Of a stretch of DNA of 64,000 nucleotides, positions 49,475 to 57,100 are shown one piece after another; within the stretch, counting starts at the first letter, position 1; the number at the start of each line of letters is the position of its first letter. The translations under genes were made by a program, and so were the position numbers. A model generated the notes under the pieces. That model worked only from the letters and a program-made list of their open reading frames with translations, was not told the DNA's origin and ran no database searches. Source of the stretch: Halomonas sp. LR3S48 (GTDB lineage: Bacteria > Pseudomonadota > Gammaproteobacteria > Pseudomonadales > Halomonadaceae); assembly GCF_025725665.1 (NCBI RefSeq), contig NZ_CP107009.1, forward strand, positions 4,625,246-4,689,245. The letters are read 5' to 3'.

Positions 49475-50440
49475 TCAGTTCTGGTGAACGTAAGCCGTGT
49501 TGCCCCCGCCCACTTGTGTGGTAACGGCGGAGTTGTTGACGCCCATCTGTACATGCGTGGCACTGTTGCTGGCCAAGCTAGCCAGCCCACCGAAGAAGCC
49601 CGGCAACGCCGACTGGCTGATGGATGAATCATGGCCCAGACCCGTCTGGGAGGAATACGCCACATCGTTAAAGCCGCTCTGCATCACGTCGGATGTATTG
49701 TAACGGCCACTTTGAGTGATGACGGCATCGTTGTTATAGCTGCTTTGTTCTACCGTCGCCGTATTGTATTTCCCATTCTGGTCGATGTCGGATTCGTTTT
49801 TCAGTCCGCTCTGGCTCACCATTGCCTTGTTCAGTGTGCCGTTCTGATCAATGGAAGAGTCGTTGAAGCTTCCGCTCTGGTCAACATCGGCGTAATTGTA
49901 GTCGCCGAATTGAGTAATGGCGGAGGAAAGCTTGGTGCCCTCCTGATCTACCATCGCGAAATTCTTGTCTTCCCACTGAACGACGTCAGAGTCGTTGAAA
50001 CTACCGCTCTGGTTGACCTCGGCAAAGTTTCTCCAGCCATTTTGATACGAGGTGGATTTGTTCTTAACCCCTTCCTGGTCAACCTGAAGGGTGTTCCGGC
50101 TGCCGTACTGCTGGCTTTCAGAAGAGTTGTACGCTCCGGATTGAGCCAGACTAGCGCTGTTTCTTGTCCCATGCTGCAGTGCATTGGCGTGATTTCCCAC
50201 ACCCTCCTGATCGATGACTGATTCGTTATAGCCCTGCCACCCTTGCTGGAGTACGGTTGCGTCATTATAGGCGCCAGTTTGTGCCACGTCAGAAACGTTG
50301 CTTCCAGCACCCTGAGTAAGCTGTGTTACAATTGTGTTATTGTGAATGCCTTCTTGGTCGATGTACGACTCGTTTTGGTTTGCCAGAGCCGTACCTGAGA
50401 AGGCGATAGCCGCCGCCATGATCGTCATCTTGAACTTCAT
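49475..50440 (-). CDS. csgA: Curli major subunit, CsgA-like, enlarged
   Basis: 321 residues, about twice E. coli CsgA (151). Signal peptide residues 1-20 (AAAIAFSGTALA). The rest is about 24 repeats of eleven residues of form N-x5-Q-x-G-x-x (for example NDATVLQQG, NSASLAQSGAY, NTATVEQS), each a strand of a predicted beta-helix, giving about 12 turns. DQEG replaces the usual Q-x-G unit at residues 28, 76, 121 and 165, about every fourth repeat. A non-repeat insert near 276-291 contains LPGFFGGLASLAS. Secreted through CsgG and nucleated by CsgB. The ribosome site GAGGGA is good. Confidence 0.93.
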   Translation of the reverse strand: MKFKMTIMAAAIAFSGTALANQNESYIDQEGIHNNTIVTQLTQGAGSNVSDVAQTGAYNDATVLQQGWQGYNESVIDQEGVGNHANALQHGTRNSASLAQSGAYNSSESQQYGSRNTLQVDQEGVKNKSTSYQNGWRNFAEVNQSGSFNDSDVVQWEDKNFAMVDQEGTKLSSAITQFGDYNYADVDQSGSFNDSSIDQNGTLNKAMVSQSGLKNESDIDQNGKYNTATVEQSSYNNDAVITQSGRYNTSDVMQSGFNDVAYSSQTGLGHDSSISQSALPGFFGGLASLASNSATHVQMGVNNSAVTTQVGGGNTAYVHQN

Positions 50441-50610
50441 TTTTTATTCCCTCTCGTTGAAAATCCCTGGGTAAGCTTCTGCTGCCAGGGTGGAGTTCGA
50501 CAGCGATAGCTTGGCTATCGCTCCCGTTTGCCACTTCCGGTTTAAGCGCTTTTTTTCCTTTTTATTGGTTATGCGTCCTGCATCTTCCCCACGAACCTGG
50601 AACGACAGCG
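50441..50610 (-). promoter_or_regulatory. csgB-csgA intercistronic hairpins
   Basis: The 170-base gap holds an 8-bp perfect stem GCGATAGC-TTG-GCTATCGC (50503-50521) and a weaker CCCTGG...CCAGGG stem (about 50467-50490). Neither is followed by a T run, so they may stabilise or process the csgBA message and set a CsgA excess over CsgB rather than fully stop transcription. A separate csgA promoter is not excluded. Confidence 0.55.
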
Positions 50611-51099
50611 TTAATAGCGGTAGATTTGAACGGCTGCCTGCCCCCGTGAGAGCTGTGTAATGGTGATGGGACTGGTACGCTGGCTTCCCAACTGGTGGAT
50701 CTCGGCGCTGCCATATACGCCGTGCTGATTGATGGTGGCCTCCTTGCCGTATCCGGCCTGCACGATTTCAGCACCGTGTCCGTGGCCCTTTTGCAGGATC
50801 GAAGCTTCCAGTTGAACGCCGGACTGCACTACCCGAGCTTCATGAGCTGCCCCCATTTGCCTTGCACTGGCTGCATTAGCCGAGCCCAGCTGCATGATCT
50901 GGGCGTTGTTATTATTGCCGCTCTGAATAATTACGGAATCGTTACCGTAGCCAGCCTGGTATATGGTGGCATTTTGGTGATGGAGTACTCCGGCCGGCTC
51001 TAAGTCGAGCTCGGAACTTGGCATGAGATCGGCCGCCATGGTGGCGTTTGCCAGCAGAGCCATTCCTATCGAAAACAAAACTAACCCGTATTTTCTCAT
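50611..51099 (-). CDS. csgB: Curli nucleator, CsgB-like minor subunit
   Basis: 162 residues (E. coli 151). Signal peptide (LVLFSIGMALLANATMAA). About nine repeats of the type NDSVIIQSGNN, HEARVVQSGVQ, KEATINQHGVY follow, then a positively charged, repeat-breaking end (TITQLSRGQAAVQIYRY), the region that in E. coli anchors CsgB to the cell surface. It templates CsgA polymerisation. It precedes csgA on the same strand and lies after the csgG terminator, so csgBA forms its own unit. Confidence 0.9.
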   Translation of the reverse strand: MRKYGLVLFSIGMALLANATMAADLMPSSELDLEPAGVLHHQNATIYQAGYGNDSVIIQSGNNNNAQIMQLGSANAASARQMGAAHEARVVQSGVQLEASILQKGHGHGAEIVQAGYGKEATINQHGVYGSAEIHQLGSQRTSPITITQLSRGQAAVQIYRY

Positions 51100-51267
51100 G
51101 GCGACATACTCTGTTGGATTTACGTTCTGTAACAGTGTCGTCTTGCTGGTAAAGGCCTTCCATAATTCGTATGCCTTAATTTCAGTATTAATTTTTTAGC
51201 ACTCATATGGTCGCTGTAAGAATGACTCAGCTCGTTGCCAATTCAGAATTACTGATCTTCAGGTCGT

Positions 51268-51295
51268 AAAAAAGGCGCCAATGTTTTGGCGCCTT
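51268..51295 (-). terminator. Terminator after csgG
   Basis: A 10-bp stem AAGGCGCCAA (51272-51281) with TTGGCGCCTT (51286-51295), loop TGTT, runs on the minus strand into six T residues. It is 14 bases past the csgG stop codon and separates the csgEFG transcript from csgBA. Confidence 0.9.
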
Positions 51296-51309
51296 GAAGC
51301 AGAAGGGTT

Positions 51310-52146
51310 TCATAGCAACGGTGGAGAGGATTCCCGGTAAGCCATGAGAATCTCGTGATCACGATCTGCAGCATTGGCCAGATTCCAAAGCCCGCGGTCT
51401 ACTCCTTGGGTAACGAGATGAATGACGGCGGATTCGATGGCAGACATTACGGCCATCTGGACTGGTTCATTGTGTGTATACCCTGCCTCGGCTTCCAGCA
51501 GACGACGGAAGCTGACGAAACGATAGACACCAGCACGAACTTCATAGGAATAGACCGTCTTGCTGGTGGTAACGTTAGCCAGGACTTCACCGGTAGCGAT
51601 ATCCACGGCGCGAAGGTTGACGGTAACCTGATCGACCTGGTACTGACCGGACGACCCGATGCCGAAGTATTCTGCGCCCACGCCGCCCGTCTTCATGTTG
51701 GAGTCGTAGGCGATGATTCCCCCTTCCATCAGGATGCGTGCCGCGTTCAGTGAGCCCAGTTCGTTTTCGCGTCCATTTCTCTCCAGATTGGCCCGTATGA
51801 TGCGGCGCTCGGTGAGCAGATTCTGTAGCCCGACACGCTCCAGGGGTACGAACCACCCCGAATCCGCCAGAGCGGAACTCAGCATGGCGGCGCCGCCTTG
51901 CGTCACTGCCGTCGAAAAGGTACTGGCGGGCTGAGGACGGTACTGGCCGGTCTGATCCCTGAAGTCGTAGACGGCCGTGAGCATCGGAGCTGCCGGGCGT
52001 GGCAGGCTGGTCAAGTCGAAATACGTACCGGCACGAGGGGCCAGGGTAGCTGGCGCTCCCTCCAGCCCTTCGGGAGAGGTGACCATGCCGACGCATCCGC
52101 CAAGGAAGATCAGTCCTGACATGAAACCGATTCTTAGTGCTTTCAT
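51310..52146 (-). CDS. csgG: Curli secretion channel lipoprotein CsgG
   Basis: 278 residues (E. coli 277). Lipoprotein signal ending LGGC at Cys18. CsgG features: LTAVYDFRDQTGQYRP, ERVGLQNLLTERRIIRA, the constriction-region neighbours ILMEGGIIAYDSNMKTGG and GIGSSGQYQVDQVTVNLRAVD, then KTVYSYEVRAGVYRFV and the end AIESAVIHLVTQGV. It forms the nonameric outer-membrane pore for CsgA and CsgB. It starts 11 bases after csgF. Confidence 0.96.
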   Translation of the reverse strand: MKALRIGFMSGLIFLGGCVGMVTSPEGLEGAPATLAPRAGTYFDLTSLPRPAAPMLTAVYDFRDQTGQYRPQPASTFSTAVTQGGAAMLSSALADSGWFVPLERVGLQNLLTERRIIRANLERNGRENELGSLNAARILMEGGIIAYDSNMKTGGVGAEYFGIGSSGQYQVDQVTVNLRAVDIATGEVLANVTTSKTVYSYEVRAGVYRFVSFRRLLEAEAGYTHNEPVQMAVMSAIESAVIHLVTQGVDRGLWNLANAADRDHEILMAYRESSPPLL

Positions 52147-52157
52147 GTTCTGGCCCC

Positions 52158-52586
52158 TTAAAATGGCGTTCCGAAATCTATCCGTGTCACTTCATTCGTC
52201 CTCTTGTCGGTGATGACCATCTGGAAAGCACCGCCGCCCACGTTGACGAACCTGACGTTGAGCGAAGAATTGTCGATGACGCTCTCACTTCCTCCGGGAT
52301 TGTTGGGATCTAGCGCATCGTCGATGGCACGGTTGATAAGATCGCCACGCAGATCCTGGAGGAAGAAATCGACTTCGGAGAAGCCTCCGAAATCTGGAGC
52401 GTTGGGATCCTTGTGCGTATCCTGCGCCTGGGCCTTGTTGAGCAGATGATTGCCCAGGATGGGATCCCCTCCGAATGAAGGATTGATGGGGCGATAGATG
52501 AGTTCCCCCGCCTGGGCTCCCGCTGAGCAGGAGAAGAGCAGTCCGACAAGAGAGAACTTCAGTAGTAGTGAGCGTGCATGTTTCAT
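52158..52586 (-). CDS. csgF: Curli assembly protein CsgF
   Basis: 142 residues with signal peptide (LVGLLFSCSAGAQA). The mature start ELIYRPINPSFGGDPILGNHLLNKAQAQ matches the CsgF pattern that inserts into the CsgG pore (R-NPxFGG, LL-x2-AQAQ). The end VTDKRTNEVTRIDFGTPF-like strand is conserved. AAGGAG precedes the ATG. CsgF couples secretion to CsgB nucleation at the surface. Confidence 0.95.
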   Translation of the reverse strand: MKHARSLLLKFSLVGLLFSCSAGAQAGELIYRPINPSFGGDPILGNHLLNKAQAQDTHKDPNAPDFGGFSEVDFFLQDLRGDLINRAIDDALDPNNPGGSESVIDNSSLNVRFVNVGGGAFQMVITDKRTNEVTRIDFGTPF

Positions 52587-52615
52587 GGTGTTCTCCTTCT
52601 AGTACATCCTTTCCA

Positions 52616-53149
52616 CTAGATTTCTTCGTCGGCCAGATCCGGGTCGCTCTCGAGCGCTTGCATAATGCTGCGTTGCACTAGGAGCTGTTCCACCTGCTCG
52701 ACGGCCACCTCGGCATACCGATCGATATCGCTAAGTCGGGGGGGGAGTGCGGCCTGGAAGAGGATGCGATTGTTCTCCGCGACCCAGACTTGGCTTCCCC
52801 AGCGGGCATCGGGGCGCTCGTGTACGGACAGCGTCGTGCTGGACAAAATGCGGCTTTCCGAACTCAACTGGCTGAAACGCCTGTAGAAAGTCTTTCCCAT
52901 CATGGTGATGGTACGGTCGACTATCACGCCCGACAGGCCTGGCTCGTCCAAGCGAAACTGACGAGACAGCTCTTCCGTTGCCCTTCCTTCTTCCAGCGCC
53001 TCCTTCCCTTCGATCGGGCTCTGAGGAACCGACGGCTCCCTTGGCACCGCAGGCAGTCCGGCGCCCGGCGTTTCCGTCTCAGCCAAGGCAAGGGAGCCAA
53101 ACGCCAGCAACAAGATGGCCATTGACGATTTCGCATGAAAGAAAGCCAT
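52616..53149 (-). CDS. csgE: Curli assembly chaperone CsgE
   Basis: 177 residues, longer than E. coli CsgE (129) because of a Pro/Glu-rich stretch of about 45 residues after the signal peptide (MAILLLAFGSLALA). The core is typical: GVIVDRTITMMGKTFYRRFSQL, ERPDARWGSQVWVAENNRILFQAALPP and AVEQVEQLLVQRSI. CsgE caps the periplasmic mouth of CsgG and directs CsgA to it. It begins 19 bases after the first csgD-like gene stop codon. Confidence 0.93.
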   Translation of the reverse strand: MAFFHAKSSMAILLLAFGSLALAETETPGAGLPAVPREPSVPQSPIEGKEALEEGRATEELSRQFRLDEPGLSGVIVDRTITMMGKTFYRRFSQLSSESRILSSTTLSVHERPDARWGSQVWVAENNRILFQAALPPRLSDIDRYAEVAVEQVEQLLVQRSIMQALESDPDLADEEI

Positions 53150-53168
53150 TGTCCTGTTCGCTCTCGAA

Positions 53169-53873
53169 TCAGTGACTGGATGAGGCTCTATCGCACCGTC
53201 GTAGCGCCTGCGGGGGAGGGGGCGCCAAGTTCTGGCGGGCCCAGTTCACGGCCTGCATGCGGTTGTTGACCTTGATCTTGCGAAAAATATTATAAAGATG
53301 TGATTTCACCGTATGCTCACTTACAAAGAGAAGCTCGGCGATCTTGGTATTGGAGGCGCCGGAACCGAGCAGGCCGATGATCTCCAGCTCGCGTTGCGTG
53401 ATGCCGCAGGCGGGGCGATAGCAGTTGATCTGCTGGCGGCGGTAAAAGTCGATCAATCGCGTCATCAGCGAGCGCGACAGCCAGAAATCGTCTTCCAGCA
53501 GGCGTTGGATCCCTTTACAGATCATTTCGAGGCTATCGTTGCGGTAAAAGACGCCTTTCAGCTCTATGAGGCTGAGCAACTGCGTGGCATGTTCTTCATT
53601 CTTTATATTGAAAGCCGTCAACACCCATCCTGGCTGATGTTGATATTGTGCCTGCCATGCCTGCATGACCGCTTCTTCAAGATGGTCGATATCCAGAAGT
53701 ACAATAATACGAGAACCGCCCACTTCTTCCATGAGATCGACAGCACCTTCAGGCACCTCTGGTGGTACGATATACAATTCGCGTTGCAGCTTCTCGTGTA
53801 TGTAACAGACGAAAAGCTGAGTTTGTGGGTTGCTTTCGGTAGCTAGCAGGATAATCCCTTTTCCAAGTTCCAT
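53169..53873 (-). CDS. csgD: CsgD-like LuxR-family regulator, copy 1
   Basis: 234 residues from ATG 53873 with GGGGATAAAGAG upstream. The N-terminal receiver-like domain (about 5-135, IIVLLDIDHLEEAVM, GVFYRNDSLEMICKGI) is joined to a LuxR helix-turn-helix (about 155-220, LTQRELEIIGLLG-type with LLFVSEHTVKSHLYNIFRK). CsgD drives curli and biofilm matrix genes. It is 19 bases before csgE, so it should be in the csgEFG transcript. It is 55/65 identical to copy 2 over the DNA-binding region. GC-rich tail PPPPQALRRCDRASSSH is unlike copy 2. Confidence 0.9.
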   Translation of the reverse strand: MELGKGIILLATESNPQTQLFVCYIHEKLQRELYIVPPEVPEGAVDLMEEVGGSRIIVLLDIDHLEEAVMQAWQAQYQHQPGWVLTAFNIKNEEHATQLLSLIELKGVFYRNDSLEMICKGIQRLLEDDFWLSRSLMTRLIDFYRRQQINCYRPACGITQRELEIIGLLGSGASNTKIAELLFVSEHTVKSHLYNIFRKIKVNNRMQAVNWARQNLAPPPPQALRRCDRASSSH

Positions 53874-54568
53874 GCTCTTTATCCCCTGATTGATATTCCC
53901 TTTTTCTTGGTAAACCTTGCCGGATCTGACGAAAAGGACTGGAAACATCTTGGTTCAGGTGGAGTAGTTTTGTAAAGTTATGTTATGGTATGTATTGTTT
54001 GGTTGTGCAGAACTAGATTTCCCATGCCCGTGTATGAAATTCTTTAATATCATAAAGTTACGTGCTTTGGTTTTGTTCTTGTCTTCAATAATTCTCACAT
54101 CTTTTTGCATCCCGCTGAATTTATTTCATTCGCTCGTCGTTCGTTACGTTTGATAACGTTCTATCTTGGAGTCTTGCCTGCGGTTCTTACCGCGAACGCT
54201 TCCACGGCCGGCTATGGCGCGTGAGGAAGAATTATCTACGATAATGGTTGGTGTCGCTCGTTGAGGACCATGTTCAGCTCGCAAAGGTTGCCGGCCTGTC
54301 GTGGCCTGAAGGAGCACATGGCTTAAGCGCTGAGACCCCAGGCCAGACTGGGCACCTTTCAATTCCCCGCTGTGGTACCGTCGGGGAAGTGCGGACCGAA
54401 GAGATTTGCTGGCTTGCTGTGGGCTGGGACAGCACCCATTCGCAGCCGTTGTCGAGAAAGAGTGCCGTCAGTATCTTGAGGGACGATCAGAGACCCGAGC
54501 CACCATCACGACATTCGGGGGCTCCATAGCGATGGGTACGCTCCAGCGTGCCCTCTGCCTTGCTGTTC
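53874..54568. other. Region between the two csgD-like genes
   Basis: 695 bases with no gene supported. The half near copy 1 (53950-54130) is AT-rich and should hold its promoter and leader, including the motif CATAAAGTTA at 54051-54060 and TGTGCAGAA at 54005-54013, both repeated upstream of copy 2. The other half has higher GC and short open frames on both strands that lack similarity and ribosome sites; it may be decayed DNA. Confidence 0.55.
54051..54060 (-). promoter_or_regulatory. Shared csgD promoter motif, copy 1
   Basis: The ten bases CATAAAGTTA (TAACTTTATG on the coding strand) lie about 178 bases before csgD copy 1. The identical word is at 55473-55482 before copy 2. Nearby in both regions is TGTGCAGAA. 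Conservation inside otherwise different AT-rich sequence suggests a common regulator or promoter element. Confidence 0.45.
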
Positions 54569-55240
54569 TCAGTGCCTCGCTTCCCGCTTGCAGCTAGGAG
54601 GCACACTGAACAGGTTCCGTCTGGCCCAGTTCATCGCCTGCAGGCGGTTATGAACCTTGATTTTCCTAAAGATATTATAGAGATGAGATTTCACGGTATG
54701 TTCGCTGACGAACAGTTTCTCGGCGATTTCCGAGTTGGTGGCTCCCGTACCGAGAAGCCCGATGATTTCCAGCTCGCGCTGTGTCAATCCACAGGCCGGA
54801 CGGTAGGAGTTCATCTGCTGGCGGCGCAGTAACTGGATCATGCGTGACATCAAGGTTCGCGACATCCAGAGGCTGCCGCTGTGAAGCGCTTCGATTCCCT
54901 TGCAGATCAGCTCGACGTTGTCATTACGGTAGAAAATTCCCTGTAGATTGAGAGACGAGAGCAGCTCCACGGCGTGCCCTTCATCACGCACGTTGAAGGC
55001 AGCAAGACTGATGTTCTCCTTGCCATCTGCTGCGGCCTGCCAGCGCTGCATGGTCGCTTCGCTCAAATGATCCAGGTCGAGAATCACCAGGATGTCCTTT
55101 CCCTCACCCAGGGATGGCATGGTCTCGGTGTCGACAGCAACGACCTCATGCTCCAGTTGGAGCTGAAGATGCTCGATGAACAGCTTAGATTGGGGATTGA
55201 TGGCGGTGACCAGAAAAATCCGGAAATCCATGCTTGTCAT
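54569..55240 (-). CDS. CsgD-like LuxR-family regulator, copy 2
   Basis: 223 residues from ATG 55240, with GGAAGGAAAT upstream. Same architecture as copy 1: receiver-like domain (DFRIFLVTAINPQSKLFIEHL, ILVILDLDHLSEATM) and LuxR helix-turn-helix with KLFVSEHTVKSHLYNIFRK. The N-terminal halves are clearly related but much less alike than the DNA-binding halves. It has its own 1.2-kb upstream region and is not followed directly by a curli gene. Two CsgD proteins could act in series or as heterodimers. Confidence 0.88.
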   Translation of the reverse strand: MTSMDFRIFLVTAINPQSKLFIEHLQLQLEHEVVAVDTETMPSLGEGKDILVILDLDHLSEATMQRWQAAADGKENISLAAFNVRDEGHAVELLSSLNLQGIFYRNDNVELICKGIEALHSGSLWMSRTLMSRMIQLLRRQQMNSYRPACGLTQRELEIIGLLGTGATNSEIAEKLFVSEHTVKSHLYNIFRKIKVHNRLQAMNWARRNLFSVPPSCKREARH

Positions 55241-56488
55241 ATTTCCTTCCCCCTTATTGATTCGCAATTCAACATGTAAAGAAATGTAAGTACCTGCATT
55301 TTTGGAGTCTCGGCTAAAAATAGCAAGGAGGTTAATACCTTTTTTTCATAAAAATATTTTCCTTATTACTTTTCTTTCTTTTAACTCATACCTACCGCCT
55401 CCTAATGGGGGTAGCTGCGAAGACAAAAGTGTAGAACTACTTTTTTTTCCTTTTAACTTTTTTACTTAAAAACATAAAGTTAGGGTGTTGATGTGCAGAA
55501 ACGGCACAGCTGCGTAACAAAAAATCGGTACTTTTGTCAGTACTCGGAGCATTAGACCGAAGACCTCGCAGGTAGGCATCTATTTCATACCTATTTTCCA
55601 GCGAGTGAGTCTTTTCTACGCCTCCCTGCCGTTACACGTCCTACCGGCTATTACTCAGCAAAACTTTTCAAAAACTTACATTACTGGTCTGGGCCTAGAT
55701 TAGTGCGAGTCAACCACAAGAGGCAGGCGCCTGTTAAGAAAACAGTGCATGTCCCTACGTGAACTAGCTGACAGCAGTACAAGAGACCAACCGTCCACCC
55801 ATGCACGCTAGGAAAACCAGGTGAGTGCTATGCACGACACAAGACTACTACGGATCAGATGCGTCTCCCGGCACCTGCTTGTCGCTGAGTGGCATGACCG
55901 TCGCTCCTCTTAAGTATGGCCCAGGTAATTGTTTTGGATGCAATGTTCATCCTCGAGTTTTCAGCACGACCTACAGGGCGGCCTCCATGAACGACGCTGG
56001 TGCGCTCAGCGGGGTATTAATGGAGCCCATGAGTATGGCCCTGGGCGTGCTGGATGCTTACTAGCCTTTGAAGATCTCAGTCAGGTGCTTTCCGGTGGCA
56101 GCGAGCAGGTTCCTTCGATGTTAAAGCAAGTATTGTTACTATTTTTTACGCTTGGGTAGGTTTCAGTCGGAACGGATAGGTGAATGTTTTGTCCTAATTT
56201 CCTAAATGGCTGTTGAGCGATATAGTTTATTTCGCTTTTGCTAAATTAAATTGTCAAAACTGATGGTGAGCGTTCAAGAAAATGAAGCCTAGCCGGCGGC
56301 ACCTGCATCAGGCAACTTGTAAAGTCAGGTTACGAATGGGCGTGGACAAGTCTGACGTGCTTGGCTTTGGCCTCGATTCGCTACGCGAATTGCATATCTC
56401 TAATACGTACATGAACCGTGTTAGCGGTTCAGCCCCGCGCTCGCCTCGTGTAACATATGCGGCGTGAAAACAGGCATTAGGAGCCGTT
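55241..56488. other. Long AT-rich region upstream of csgD copy 2
   Basis: 1.25 kb without a supported gene. From 55300 to 55480 it is very AT-rich with T and A runs. Two minute frames with ribosome sites occur on the minus strand: ATG-AGT-TAA at 55381-55389 behind AGGAGG, and a five-codon frame (MKKRY) at 55332-55349. Further right (55825-56160) open frames on the plus strand show no likeness to known proteins. The last 100 bases must contain the rdgB promoter. The large size recalls the long csgD control region of E. coli. Confidence 0.55.
55473..55482 (-). promoter_or_regulatory. Shared csgD promoter motif, copy 2
   Basis: CATAAAGTTA, identical to 54051-54060, about 233 bases upstream of csgD copy 2. 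It is followed within 10 bases by TGTGCAGAA as in the other promoter region, although the order and spacing differ. Confidence 0.45.
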
Positions 56489-57100
56489 GTGTCCCTCACC
56501 AAAGAGCTGGTCGTGGCCAGCGGAAATCCCGGCAAGCTTCGTGAGTTCGGCCAGCTTTTCGAGTCCCTTGGGCTACGGATCCGACCCCAGGCCGAATTCG
56601 GTGTGACCGATGTCGAGGAAACCGGGCTCACCTTCGTCGAGAACGCCCTGCTCAAGGCGCGTGCAGCCAGTAGTGCCAGTGGCCTGCCGACACTCGCCGA
56701 CGATTCGGGACTCGAAGTCGATGCGCTGGCGGGACGGCCGGGCATCTATTCGGCTCGCTTCGCCGGTGAACCCAAGAGCGACGCGCGCAACAATGCCAAG
56801 CTACTGGCGTCCCTGGCCGAGGTATCGGGTGCCGCCCGCAGTGCACGCTACTGGTGCGCGCTGGTCTATCTGCGCCATGCCGACGACCCGGTGCCGCTGA
56901 TCGTCCAGCGCAGCTGGGAAGGTGAGATCCTCGAGCAGCCGCGCGGAGAGGGCGGGTTCGGTTATGACCCGCTGTTCTGGCTGCCTTCGCTTGGCAAGAG
57001 CGTCGCCGAGCTAGGCGCCGAGGAGAAGAACCGCCTCAGCCACCGTGGCCGGGCCCTGGAGGCCATGCTGACGGCCCTGCGCGGGATGACCCAACGCTGA
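56489..57100 (+). CDS. rdgB: XTP/dITP pyrophosphatase RdgB (HAM1)
   Basis: 203 residues from GTG 56489 with AGGAG 5 bases upstream. Motifs: SGNPGKLREFGQLF (the usual NxxK substrate loop), TFVENALLKARAAS, LADDSGLEVDALAGRPGIYSARFAG, GGFGYDPLFWLP and LSHRGRALEAM. It removes non-canonical purine nucleotides. The stop codon overlaps the hemW ATG (TGATG at 57098-57102), giving tight coupling, a conserved pair in gammaproteobacteria. Confidence 0.97.
   Translation: MSLTKELVVASGNPGKLREFGQLFESLGLRIRPQAEFGVTDVEETGLTFVENALLKARAASSASGLPTLADDSGLEVDALAGRPGIYSARFAGEPKSDARNNAKLLASLAEVSGAARSARYWCALVYLRHADDPVPLIVQRSWEGEILEQPRGEGGFGYDPLFWLPSLGKSVAELGAEEKNRLSHRGRALEAMLTALRGMTQR

Noticed and set aside
54144..54600. 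Short frames between the csgD genes as a transposon remnant
   Set aside because: No transposase motif, terminal inverted repeat or target duplication could be recognised.
55825..56159. Two overlapping plus-strand frames of 76-79 codons upstream of rdgB
   Set aside because: No ribosome site for the in-frame starts, no domain, and codon use unlike the neighbouring genes.
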